DNA of 64,000 nucleotides from contig NC_092575.1 in NCBI RefSeq assembly GCF_037975245.1, positions 10,506,001 through 10,570,000 of the forward strand. The letters run 5' to 3'. This stretch comes from Apostichopus japonicus (Eukaryota > Echinodermata > Holothuroidea > Aspidochirotida > Stichopodidae). The notes under the pieces are model-generated. The model was given only the letters and a program-made list of their open reading frames with translations, was not told where the DNA came from and did not search any database. Below are positions 48,801 to 61,400 of the stretch, in pieces. Each line of letters opens with the position of its first letter. Positions within the stretch are counted from its first letter, which is position 1. The translations under genes and the position numbers were made by a program.

Positions 48801-51800
48801 GAAAGGAGATATGTGGGGACTCCATGAAGATTTATTGTACTCAGTAGTAGTGGTCCTATGATGTTTTCAAATTTTTTTGTTTCATTTTTTTCATATTAAT
48901 GAACAGTGATATGCTGTGAAAACAAGTATCTAGGATCTTAAACTTACCTCTAGGAACTTACCTATAATTTGGTGTAAATTGGGTTATTTCACTTCATTAT
49001 CAAAGTAAACTGTACTTGTGATTCTTGTGACCACAATAAGAGAAAAGAACGGAATAAGAAGAAATAAAAAAGGAAACTGCAAGAACAGAAATCATTTATC
49101 TTGTTTATCCATTAAATAACTATCTTCAGCATAAATGTTTTGGTAGACAATATTTTGCTTCATTTTGAAAGTAATGTCAGTTCAGTTAATGAAATAATGA
49201 CATGTTTTTTCTTCTTCAGGTGTGTGTAATCTTTGTATGTTTATTATTTGTGTGTGTGTGTGCGTTTGGCATCTGCCTTCTTAAACTAATCTAAGCCTCA
49301 TATCAAATTTCATACCCAATTGTGTTCCTCTTCCTGATTTTCATTTGACCCTTGGGATATAAACACCACTGTTTTCTAAGAAAAGCAAAAGCTGTTCTAA
49401 TGTGGATTGCTGTAATATCATTTGTATATTGATTTATAGTCAAGCCCATGAAACACAGGTAAATACAATACATTTCAGGGATAAATAACAGGACTTCCAC
49501 ATATGATGATGTCTCTTTTGAGATATAGATTTGGATTTAAAAAAATTAAATTGAACTTGTAATTGTTTTGGGTTTTGTTCTTCCAGAGATGAAGCAGAAA
49601 TGGAATATCTGAAAGTTGCCCAAGACCTTGAGATGTATGGAGTTAATTACTTTGACATAAAGGTAAAGAGGTGCTGCTGATTTACACTTGGGATATATTA
49701 AAGTTGGGAGTAGTAGGTAGAATTGAGTCAGTATGTGTTTGGCAAATGCATACTAATTTTGGCTGTTACATAAATGAACCAAAACACAAGACACGAACAT
49801 AAGAAGATTGTAAATCATGTCTTAACGACATGCATGGTCGGCCTATCTGCACAAAAGCTGTGCAGTCTGTCAGGAATAATGCCAAGTGAGACATATCTCG
49901 GCCATGTAATCAAAACAATTTAAACTAACCATTGTGCGGTACTGTAATGTGAAGAATTCCACATCTGGGAATATTGTACCATGCAGGACAGCACGGGATT
50001 GCTGTCGAGCTCACTAATTATGATTACGAACAGGTTTAAATATCAATGAATAGGTTTTACGTATAGAAATTGTGAATCAACCATTACAATGAATATGTCC
50101 ATGTCTTGGAGACAGTGGTGAAACTGAGCAAAGGCTAGGACAATTGTTCCTTATGGCTGTCAAGTGTGGTAAAGAGACAAAACTGATCAACCACCTTCAA
50201 ACTGAATCTGTTCTTTAACTACATCACTGTACATTGCTTCTGCACCTTGTGACTGACTCATTACAGTACAGGCTCCCTAAGGTCTTAATGAGGTCGTGTA
50301 TCCTCACAGACATTAGCCAACTGTATTTGCTACCTTACAACATGTACGAAATGAAAGATGCGAGAAAGTATGTAAGTAGCCTCAGTGCATATCCAAGGTA
50401 CATCTGTGGTGGAGGCGATATTGGTCTAATGTTACGCTAGAAACATCTATCTTAAGTAGCAGTATAGCCTTTCGTGTTGAGTTGTGATGCTGATACCACA
50501 CAAAATGGTTGTGTTATAATGTGAAATATGTCCAAATTACTCTGTTAAGCTCTTTGAAGTCCCTTGAAGCTGCCCTGGAGTTGTTTTTTTCTTTACAGAT
50601 TCGCAGGCGTGTCTACTTCACAGTTTTTAGACACTCCATTATAAAGAACAAGTTAAATAACTATTCTAGTATAATCCAGAAAGAAAATGAGATTTTAAAT
50701 GTCAGGTGTCCCTTGATGATATAAGTATAGGTAGAGCTTACTTTGGGATCACCTTCACTTTGTGTTTTTTTCCATCAACTTGCTCATTAAGTATAATTTT
50801 TTCTTTTTTTTGGGGGCGGGGGGAGGGGGGGTTTGCCATAACTTAATCTTGGCCAGCTCTGACTTGTTACCCAAGTCAGAAGGTTCTTGCAATCATATTT
50901 TTTTAATATTGCAAAAATACAACCAGTTGGTTTACTTATGAATATTGCTTGTTTTTTTTATTCAGAATGAAAAGGGTACTGACCTACTTCTTGGTGTAGA
51001 TTCGATGGGACTGAATGTTTACGAGAAAGATAACAGACTCATCCCAAAGATATCGTTCCCATGGAGTGAAATCAGGCATGTTTCCTTCAGAGACAGAAAG
51101 GTAAGGCAAGAGGAACTTTAAAGATGCATTTAATGAGCTGCTTGGGATTTTTCTCTGAAAACAGCACAACCGTAGTAACTTCAATGTAGTTCTTTGTCAT
51201 ATATGTAACTATTGCTTTGCTTCAAGTTTATATTGATGTAATAATAATAATGATAATCATATTGATGTTGTAAAGAAGTATTTCCTTTTGCAATCATCTA
51301 GTAGTTAGTAGTCGGTCTAATCTCTTGAGGATAAAAACAAGGTTATCCCTGAGCTATTTTATTGTAAATTTATCTAGGCCTAAGATATTGCTTTAGTGTT
51401 GTTTTGACATTTTCAAACTTACGAATGTTTTATACTATCTTTTATGACAGTTAATAATTAAGCCATTTTGGTTAACTGGATAGTATGTATTGTAAGTATT
51501 TTAGATCCTCCTGCAAGCAGGAACTCACAAAGAAGCCATCATTGGATTATCAAAGCCACAAGCTGACCGAAGTCAGTCTCTTAGATTCATATTTTAACAT
51601 CCATGATTATGAATTGTCAATTGTCAACAACTCTGTAACTGGACGACATATATTAATCTTGGAGTGACTCGAACCAGGGACCTTATGATTGAAAGGCACC
51701 GGCGTTAACCACTGAGCTAACACTCCTTCCAGTGATAATGATATCCTGCAATATAGCTTGTCTTATCACTTTCTCTAATGTCATTTATCTACAGTTTACT

Positions 51801-54800
51801 CTGAAGCCAATCGACAAGAAGTCACCGGACTTTTGTTTCATTTCCCCAAAGCAGAAAATGAATAAATTGGTAAGTCGTTAAAAAATTACAATTTTTCTAT
51901 GTCATAAATGTTTATGATATCTTGCCAGATTGTGTACTCTTGATGGATTTCACTGCCAACATATGAAACAGAAAATATCTTCAAAACAGTGGTTGCAGAA
52001 ACAGTAAGGAGTTAAGCTATAGATACTGTTGTAAAACTTGACATCTTAGTAGAAAAAGGTGCACTTTAAGAAAATCCTGGAATTAGCTTGTCTTATCACT
52101 TTCATATTAGTCCAGAATGTTGTAAAAATTGACATCTTAGTAGAAAAAGGGTGCATATTAAAAAGAAATTATTGAATACCTTTCTCATGTCACAGATTTT
52201 AGATTTATGCGTCGGTAACCATCAACTGTTCATGCAAAGAAGACGAACAGACACGATGCAGATACAACAGATGAAGGCACAGGCTAAGGAAGAGAGAGCC
52301 AAACGACAGGTACACGTTAAAGAAAATACTAAGACAAAAATGTCAACTTATAAAGTATCAGAAAGTATGGATTGATAATAATAATAACCTCTGATGTTCT
52401 GGTTCCTTGTAAACAGAAGTGGAACTGCTTTTTTTTCACATTCAGTGGGAAAATCCCATAACAGGGCAGTTCATTGCCATTGCAACTGTGGCCTAGTTTT
52501 ATTTCAAAACATGAAAGAAACAGTAGACAGAAATTGTTAAAACTAGTGTTTGATTTTTATATGTGTTTAGTAAGTAATGCAAAAAAGTGTTTGTAGCTAC
52601 AGATCCCTAAGACTGGAATGGAATCGTTCATTCTCACTATTTAACATTCATTTGGTGACAAAATCTCCGGGGAAATTTGATGAATTTCTTATTTTTAAAT
52701 ATTTTTTGATTAACATTTGGTTCTTTTTTTTTAAATTAGCATGAAAAGGCAAACAAACACAAAGGAGGTGAAGAAATGGGAAATTAATTATTGCAGGTGG
52801 AATTAGTATCTGTAAAAAATACTTTCTTTTTGCAAAAACTTTGATGCACATGTGTGTTTATACCCTCCAGATCGAAAGGGACAAGTTGCTAAGAGAACGA
52901 CTTTTACGAGAGCAAGCGGAGCAGGAGAAGGACGAACTCAAAGAACAGCTGTTACACTTTCAAGACAAATCAAGAATGGCACAGGATGCTTTGGTAAGTC
53001 TAAAAATTCAAAATGAAAAAATGACACCAGCTTTGCTCTTTAACTTTGAGAAATATTGCAGAGGACGACTGGATATATATATATAGTAGCTCGACCAGAA
53101 GAGTTAGAAGGGGAGCAGGAGATTAGTATGAGCACCATTCTTACAGTGCAAGGGTGACTTTTTTAATATCCAGGTGGGGGCATTCACATTCTTAATGACA
53201 CATAAAACTTTGATTTCTTTGAAGGTTCGGTCGGAGGAAGCTGCGGAGCTGTTGGCTGAGAAGGCTCAGATCGCCGAGGAAGAGGCTTTACTGCTGGCGC
53301 AGAAAGCAGCACAAACAGAACAGGAGATACAAAGGGTACAGGTCCAAGCAATAAAGGTAGGTCGGAGAAAAAACCTGCACTGTTATCCGTTTGAAGCTGA
53401 AGTCGGCGACCATCATTGGAATCGTGTTATTATCAGATCGTCGTTTGTAGCTGGAATTATGGGAAATTATACTTGAATGTAATGCAATGGAGTGTGTACC
53501 TGTTTTGACAAACTGCACATAACCATTTATGCTCATGAATTCCCACCATTTCTAGATAACCCTTATCGAGGCAAATCAATTGTGACTTGGTCTATCACTT
53601 TGAATCACTTAAATGTTTCGTTTATCACTGTCAGTATCTGTCCAATAGAAAGCAAACACTGAATAGTATGTTCATACGAGGTACGGCATTTATCGGTATC
53701 AGGTAATGTTTCATATAACGGAGAATAATTTTCAATGAACTGTGAAAGAACTGATATGTTCTGTGTCACAGAGATGTTTCAAAACGTTTCAGTGTTTGTG
53801 AATGTGTTCTCCTATTTGCAGAGTGAGGAAGAGAAGAGACTCTATGAGGGTAAAGCAATGGAAGCAGACGCTATGGCCGCTAATTTTGCTGCAGAATCTG
53901 AAAAGAAGTGAGTGTCATATGTCGCAAAATTCAGTCTTGTCGACAAACGACCAAATTCCTCAATTGTTCTATAAACTCCCTTCCATTCTGCCCTTTGCCC
54001 GTATCCCTGTCCAACCCCCCCCCCTTTCTTTATCTTGTCATCCTGTCACTAGCAGCCTTCTTCCTTGTACCCCTACCCAACACGTCAACATCTTTGTCAT
54101 GTTATTCAGCTCAGTCAAATGTGAACACATTGACAATCCTATTCAGCAATGTCTTATAATTGGTTGTTTCCTTTTGGTACTCTCTTGACAGTAATTTCAA
54201 AACATTGGTTTCTTGTAACATTGATTCTTTGAATCATACTTTTTACATATCAAGAAGGGGTAAAATTTACTGTCATAAAGAAAGTGAAGACTCTAATTAC
54301 ACAAGATTACATATTGACTTGCTATTTCTTGTGCGGTTTGCTTAACTTTGAAATGTATAAATCGATCTGTTTCCTTGTAGCTGAATTTTAGTTTGACTTG
54401 CACTGCTATCATTAAACAGAATGTGGTAGTCACAGTAGTAATGTTTATTGCACTTTATTTATAAAAGAACAAGGTTGTTTTTGTTTCCTGCAAGGAAGAT
54501 GAGGTAGAAATTCATGCCAGTGAATTCTTAAATAATTTTCATTTTCAAGGAGCAAAGAAGCAGAGGACTTAAAGAAGCAATTGGTACAAGCACGTGAAGC
54601 AGAGAAACTAGCTAAAGATCAACTTATTCAACTCTCAAGAAATCCATACGGGGATGTAAGTCCAGATTAAATTTATAGGATATACTTTAAAAAGTAGTGT
54701 ACACGGTGCAGGCCAGGAGGGGGGGGTGGTGGTGGTGGGGGGGGGGATGAAGTGGGGTGAAAAATTTGGCTGCTGTCTGTCCTTGGAAAGGATATAAGGT

Positions 54801-57800
54801 GAGGCATGTCACCTCCCAGTTGAGAAATGTTTGTGTGGGTAAGGGGGATTAGATGTAAAATGATCATTTCATTTCATATCTTTTCCAGCAGTTGAACTAC
54901 TTTTTGTGTAGTACAAATTTATATCTTGCCGTGTGTACGACTTTGTGTGCATGTGTTTTCAAATGGACAGAAAGTCTGATGAAAAGGGAGGGGGGGGGTG
55001 GGGTGGGAAGGTTGTATGCACATTGATATGAAAGCATTTAATGTTTGTGACAGTTATTGATGTTTGCAAGACCAAAAATGTTCACACTGCTAAAGCATTG
55101 TAAGCTAGTAAATGTGGAAAATGGCGAATCTGAATTTTGGAATTTTGTGTTGTCATGGTATCTCACAGTTAACAGGTATAATATTCTAGTGTATCTCATT
55201 GCATAAAAATGTTACATCTTTCAACTTACATTTGTTGGTTATTTTTCTGGCACAAAAAGTCATAATTTGATGATTTATTTTTGTCTGTTTGTCTGTCTGT
55301 GTGATTTAGTTCCAGATCAGTCCCTATGTAAACCATAGCCTAAGTCCTTTGGGTCTCGAGAAGGACATGTCTGCTGTTGGTGAGATGTCAGTCGATCTCA
55401 AGATGGACAGTGATGTGGAGAAGTTATCCCAGGAGATTGAAAGAGAAAGGTAAACTAGTCTCATTTGGTTATTTTCATGATGGCATTCAAGTTGGAATGA
55501 CAGGTGTCAAGATAATACTATCCAGTGGCATAGGAGCTATGTAAAGGGACAGTAAACCAGTGTGGTTTAGTGGTCTTCCTCCGAAGTAGTTTTATAAATA
55601 GTTTTATCCTTGTAGTTTTATAAATAATAGGAAGCCATGAAAAATGTGAAGGGACAGTAAACCAGTGGGAGTTTAGTGGTCTCACTCAGTAGAATTGTAG
55701 TTTTATAAATGATAGGAAGCTATGACAAATGTGAAGGGACAGTAAACCAGTGGGGTTTAGTGGTCTTCCTCAGAAGAAGAATTGTAGTTTTATAAATGAT
55801 AGGAAGCTATGAAAAATGTGAAGGGACAGTAAACCAGTGTGGTTTAGTGGTCTTCCTCAGAAGAAGACTTGTAGTTTTATTAATAATAGGAAGCTATGAA
55901 CAATGTGAAGAGACAGTAAACCAGTGGGGATTTAGTGGTCTTCCTCAGAAGAAGAATTGTAGTTTTATAAATGATAGGAAACTGACAAATGTGAAGGGAC
56001 AGAAAACCAGTGAGGTTTAGTGGTCTTCCTCAGAAGAATTGTAGTTTTATAAATGCTACAGAGGCCCAGATGGGACATCGAAAAATTTCAATTTTTTATT
56101 ATATTTTATTACCGGCCGGTGGTTGGGCGGTGGATAGCTCCCACTCTCTTCCCCTTTTCCCTGCCTAAGGTATCTATTTTTTTTTTCTGCTCGGTTGTAA
56201 TCAGTACTATTTTGCAAAGAAACTTTTCAATCTCTGACAATGAAAGGAAATTGAAGAGAACTGTAAAACGAGAATGAACGATAAAAAATGTTTCGTGGTT
56301 GATGGAGCAAAAGATTTGTGTCTGACACCAGTTGTGTACTATGTTCTATTATATATGACATGTGGTAATGGCTTGACACAAGTTGGACCTTTCGTACATT
56401 TTTTGTTTCGATCGATTAGGTTGCGATAAATACTTGAGAATTGATAACTCACTGATATCAGTATGTAGAGTAGAAGTAGATGACATACAGTTAGAATGTT
56501 CATTAAAATTCCATGTTTTCTAGTCTGACTATTTCAATTTGAGGTTGAAGTGAGATTTATGAGCTGTTTTCAAGAGCTGACATATTTCCTCCTTGACCTC
56601 TGTCGACAAATCGCATCGTTTCATATTTTATGTGATGCTGGCATGATATGTGAAAGAATTTGGTTCTGTTTCCACTTCTAAAATAACATGTAAAAAACAA
56701 TAAAATAACATTTAAATGATTTCACACTTAAAGGCATTGAAGACTAGCCCCAAACCGTGTGCCGCCATCAGAAAAAGTTAACTTTCCGTTGCTTGAAAGT
56801 GAAGTTTTTTTCTTGTCGCTACAAAATGCAGACAGTAATGAAATGTGATACCTTGTTATCTTATATCTAGACCTGAGATGTCAATCGCTGCTTTGTACAG
56901 TGTTGTGGCTATTTACCGTAGCTGTATGTATTGACATGACACTAGTGTCTAATAACCGACGGTAGCGAGCTGTGTGCGTATTTTCTGGTATCGATGGTGG
57001 TGTCTAACACTTCTGTTACACCTCATCGAAACTAGGTCAGATTACTGGCACGATACGTTTCTTTGTGCGCGAGTCTTCAATGCCTTTAATGTCAGCTTCA
57101 CCTTCGGGCGGCGCACTTTGTTTGTAGTGTTACTAGTCAATGATAATAACAACAGTTGTGTACAATGGCATGATATAAGTACTGTATATCTGTTGTAATA
57201 GAGTTGTTGGTCAAGGCTAAGATTATGATGTTTTATTTGATATATATCACAGAGTTTGTGAGATGTTAAGCTAAGTAATGCAATGGAATATGTAGCATGC
57301 CTTGAAGTATTGCCTAGAGTCAGTTATGTATGCTGCATGAGACATAACATTGTCAAAAAAAGCCACTTTGACATAATGACGCTAGAGGTTACTAACAATT
57401 TTGATTCAACCATACTGTACAAGTGTTCTTTACAAGAAGCAGACCAGAGTGCTTACATTATGATTACGAAATGATGACTTCATCAATGGAAATATTATCC
57501 ATTTGTCACTGATTAATCAGTCGAATGTTTACCTTAATGGACAAAATCCCATAATTTATGATGAATTATTCACTGTGAGCCGAAGACATCATGACCTTTC
57601 ACCCTAGCAACCTAATCTTGACTTCACTGGTGAAAATATGATCCACGTGTCACTGGTTAATTTGTCGAACGTTAACCCTAATTAACAAAATCCCATAATT
57701 TACATAATTATTTGCAGTGGGTTGAAGACATCTTGACCTTTCACCCTAGCAACCTTATCGTGACTTTACCAATGACAATTTTATCCACCTGTCACTGGTT

Positions 57801-60608
57801 AATCTGTCGAATGTTTACCCTAATGAACAAGATCCCATAATTTATGTTGAATTATTCACAGTGAGCCTAAGATATCTTGACCTTTCACCCTAGCAACCTT
57901 ATCTTGACTTCACCAATGACAATATTACCCAACTGTCACTGATTAATCTGTCAAATCTTTACCCGAATGAACAAAATCCCTTTCACCCGATCAACCTAAT
58001 CTCTCCTAAAGTATTTTCATTTTTATGCATGAACAGCTTTTCCCAGCTTTGTGTGGCTGCAGGCATCACATGGTCCTTCCCCTAACCTGTGCCCCCTCAT
58101 CACAAAGATATTAAACATTGCCACAAGTCTAACTGCATGTTAGTGTGAGCTGCTGGAGTATGGGTCTCTTGAATGTTAAGGGAGTACTGTATACATGTAA
58201 TCACATAGGAATCATCTGGCATTTGTCTGTTATTATGGTTATGCACATTGTGATGGTAAGTACTTTAAATTTGTAGAATACAGTGAGAGAGAGAGAGGTA
58301 CTTCCATCCACCATGAGAATTTGACCTCTGACATCTCAATTTAAGTAAAAAAATTAGAATAAAGCAAGAACTAATTTGGTTTTTCATTTACAGAAAAGCA
58401 CATTATTGGTCAGATCTAAATTAATATTGTTGTTATGAAATTAAGTTTTGTATTTTTAAGAACCTAATTAGTAATTCCTGAAAGTTTACACCATGCCAGG
58501 GTAATATTTCATTACTCTCACTGTCTTGGTATACATCCATGCTGTCACCTTACAAAGACCTGAAGGATTTATTTTGACACAGAACATGTGACCTTATCCC
58601 ATTACAGTTGCCCTTATTACTACTTGTTATTTCAACAAGTACATGCATATTTATTTGCCCAAATATGATGCTGATTGAAGGTCAACAGAGGTCAAAGTCT
58701 GGAAACCTTGCAAGCTTTCAACTTAATATATCTTTATTGAATGGCTTTTCTGTGTCAGGATTTGACCTTTCCTCTTGTAAGTGGCTGAGAGGGTTTTCCA
58801 CTCTCACTAATGACTGTTATCTGTCATCAACATTCAAAAGGGTAATACCTTTGCAATTACCAAGTTAAATGGTATGATGTTTTGGAACTTGACTTCAGGA
58901 CACATAAAGCTCTTTCAATCAGGTCAATCCTTATACAGTATAAACATATAAGGCAAGGAATCACTAAGCCTGCTGGCTTTCAGGTTCATTTAAGAAAATG
59001 CTTTTGCTTACAATTCACAACATCATGAAATCTTTCCTACGCTCATATCAATTTGACAATTTTTTTTGTTCAATTGAATCTTTCCCCTCAACCCAAATGC
59101 ATTTTGTTGAAAGTGACTGTTTCCTTATAACAGAAAAAAGGCAAACTATATATATCTTTTTTTTTGAGCTTTGCTTTGACACTATGTTTCTTGCTCTATG
59201 TGTGTGTGTGTGTGAACACTCCTACTAATCTATTGACTAAATGTGACATTACCCCAGCCCCCTTTTCTCCTTTAACCTTAGAGTGGAGTATTTGGAACGA
59301 AGCAAACACCTTCAGATACAGCTCACCGAACTCAAGACGGAGATGGAAGTCTTGAAAGTGGAAGAAAACCAAACTGACCTGGACAGAATCCATATGGACA
59401 TGAGCAATAAAGGAGAAACGAAATACAGTACTCTCTCCAAGGTAACCCTACCCCCCTCCTCCCATTCCCCCATTTAACCCTACCCCCTCCTCTCATATCA
59501 TCCTATTTATGCTGTCGTATATATCCCCGTAGCCATTATATATCAATCTATATCAAGCTTGTAACCTCTCTTCTTAACCGTATTATTCTATTTTTCCAGC
59601 TATATACATCATTAATTTATTATGGTTTGCGGGGGTGGAACATACCGAGTGGCTAACTTTGCCATCTTTGATTAATTTAAATCAAAGTATTAAAGATTAT
59701 AATACTATCATCGTTATTACATTGTCTCTGTCTCCCTGTGTAAGTAACGAGAAAGGTCATTTTTGTGGGATTTCTATAGTCGATAGGGGGCAAATATGAT
59801 GAAAAATTGTCTAGTCTGGTTTACATGCGTTCTGCTGCGTTCATCGGAATTCTAGTCTTTTTCTTTGAATGTGTTTCACAGTTTTTATCAACCTTCCAGT
59901 TCGAGGATGTCTGTAAATGTAGAAAACTAAGTATGAGTAGGTTTAATACTATTTGGCAGCAGACCACTATAATTAATGTCAACAATCTTACTGTTTATAT
60001 TTGATGATTGTCTTATTGACCCCCCCCCCCCCCACATGTGGCCTCCATACTAGAACTATGGTGTTTAGACATTTGATAAATGTTGATTTTGGTCACTATA
60101 AATTTCTTATATGGTGTCATTAAATTTATGGGCTAAGCATGCTCAAAGCAGTATGTGGAAAATTATCTTTCAAATGGTGAACTTCATTGACACTTAGCTT
60201 TAATTCCATTTAGCATAATTTGCATAATTACAAACATTATAATAACAAAACCTAATATGTCATCTAAAAGTAAATAAAAATCACTCTTTTAAATGGTCCC
60301 ATAAGTTCTTGGACATGTTGTAGGGCTGTTTGATAAATAGCATATTTTACAAATTTACAAAACTGATGTCAAACGGAAACGTTTTCCTTCCATTATTGTT
60401 TTTATTCCTTATATCAAACAGCCGTGATGGTGAATTTTTATGCTTTTTTTTTGGAAAAGGGTCCATATTTCTGTATTTATCCTGCCTTCAATTTCAGTAT
60501 TCTAATGTATGACGTATAATAAAAAATTAAAATTTCCTTGCTTTTTTCCTCGTTCAGATCACGTCTGGTTCAACTAAAGCTAGAGTTACATTCTTTGAAG
60601 ATCTCTGA
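45872..60608 (+). CDS. nf2: Merlin (NF2), FERM tumour suppressor, 15 coding exons, 588 aa
   Basis: Cortical scaffold linking membrane receptors to actin and activating Hippo signalling. Exons: 45872-45952, 46869-46997, 48030-48236, 48627-48778, 49587-49662, 50966-51100, 51795-51869, 52196-52309, 52871-52993, 53225-53356, 53822-53907, 54550-54655, 55310-55449, 59282-59441, 60558-60608 (TGA). All junctions are GT-AG and in phase. An in-frame TAG at 45863 precedes the ATG; Met3 is also possible. The FERM domain covers about residues 10-300 ([49 protein letters not shown]). A charged coiled coil runs to about 500. The C-terminal domain ends [10 protein letters not shown], like merlin (FFEEL), not the ERM actin-binding end. 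Length is near human (595). Ser512 aligns with the PAK/PKA site Ser518 but is preceded by VEKL rather than KRL. Intron 13 is longest (3.8 kb) and repeat-filled. Confidence 0.97.
51485..51730 (-). mobile_element. tRNA-derived SINE or tRNA pseudogene with tail
   Basis: On the minus strand, 51726-51661 reads like a tRNA: GGAGTGT 5' acceptor half, TTAGCTCAGTGGTTAAC (A box), a CCTT/AAGG anticodon stem with an 8-base loop, CTGGTTCGAGTCACTCC (B box and 3' acceptor half CACTCC). The oversized loop and weak T-stem argue against a working tRNA. About 170 bp of body follows (including GAGTTCCTGCTTGCAGGAG). It lies in NF2 intron 6. Confidence 0.65.
55531..56057. repeat. Minisatellite, about 88-bp unit, 6 copies
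   Basis: Units start TAGGAAGCTATGA near 55531, 55629, 55712, 55799, 55888 and 55976. Each contains GGGACAGTAAACCAGTG, GTTTAGTGGTCTTCCTC and TTGTAGTTTTATAAAT. It lies in NF2 intron 13. Confidence 0.9.
56728..57089 (-). mobile_element. TTAA-flanked MITE, copy 2
   Basis: TTAA-AGGCATTGAAGACT at the left and AGTCTTCAATGCCT-TTAA at the right form perfect 18-bp ends including the TTAA. The reverse complement matches the element at 36403-36767 along its length with scattered differences. It lies in NF2 intron 13. Confidence 0.85.
57477..58010. repeat. Tandem repeat, about 143-bp unit, 4 copies
   Basis: Units beginning CACCAATGACAATATTATCC (with variants) lie near 57481, 57625, 57768 and 57911. They share GTCACTGGTTAATCTGTCGAA, ACAAAATCCCATAATTTA and GACCTTTCACCCTAGCAACC. 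The last unit is incomplete. It lies in NF2 intron 13. Confidence 0.85.
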
Positions 60609-60620
60609 TGGATTCTATTG

Positions 60621-60626
60621 AATAAA
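60621..60626 (+). terminator. NF2 poly(A) signal candidate, very close to the stop
   Basis: AATAAA starts 13 bases after the NF2 TGA. Used alone it would give a 3' UTR of only about 30-40 bases. Another AATAAA is at 63568-63573. Confidence 0.35.
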
Positions 60627-60939
60627 TGTTTGGAACAAGAGGTCTCGCTCAAGAGAACAATATTTCAGAGGACAGACTCATAAAAACATGGTTATGTCTT
60701 GCTTATCGTCACAGCCTTGGATCGCAATATGTGAGCAATGGAAATCAGTGTGCCTTAACTTTGTGCATAAAATCTTGAAAAATAACTCTAAATATGCTCG
60801 ATGCAAAATAGGGATGTATTGGAGAGTGGGTTCTGAAATATTTCAAGAGTGAGTCAGAGATTGGTTTGTGCCTTTGCTAGGAAAGTTTCAGATATTACTT
60901 ACATACTGTATAATACTTTGTTACTTACCCTTGACTGTG

Positions 60940-61400
60940 TACTGGAGTATGAATCTATACTGGAGTATGAACCTATACTGGAGTATGATTCCATACTGGA
61001 ATATATGAATCCATACTGGAGTATGAATCTATACTGGAGTGTGAATCTATACGGAGTTTGATTACATACTGGACTATATGAATCCATACTAGAGTATGAA
61101 TCCATACTGGAGTATGATTCCATACTGGAGCATGAATCTATACTGGAGTATGAATACAAACTGGAGTATGAATCTACTGGAGTATGATTCCATACTGGAC
61201 TATATGATTCCATACTGGAGTATGAATCTATATGGGAGTATGAATCCATACTGGACTATGTGAATCTATACCAGAGAATGATTTCATACTAGACTATGAA
61301 TCCATACTGGAGTATGACTCCATAATGGAGTACGATTCCATACTGGACTATGAATCCATACTGGAGTTGTGAATATGAATACTAGAGTATGAATCTATGC
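60940..61400. repeat. Minisatellite, about 18-bp unit, over 20 copies
   Basis: CTGGAGTATGAATCCATA and variants repeated across 460 bp, starting 330 bases beyond the NF2 stop. Because the unit is a multiple of three it stays open in several frames on both strands (Leu-Glu-Tyr or Met-Asp-Ser-Tyr repeats), which is not evidence of coding. Confidence 0.9.

Noticed and set aside
51661-51726. Functional tRNA on the minus strand
   Set aside because: An 8-base anticodon loop, weak D and T stems and an attached body fit a SINE or pseudogene better.
60899-61249. 116-codon minus ORF of Met-Asp-Ser-Tyr-like repeats, and a plus ORF of Leu-Glu-Tyr repeats
   Set aside because: Both are translations of the 18-bp minisatellite, whose unit is a multiple of three; no splice or start context supports coding.
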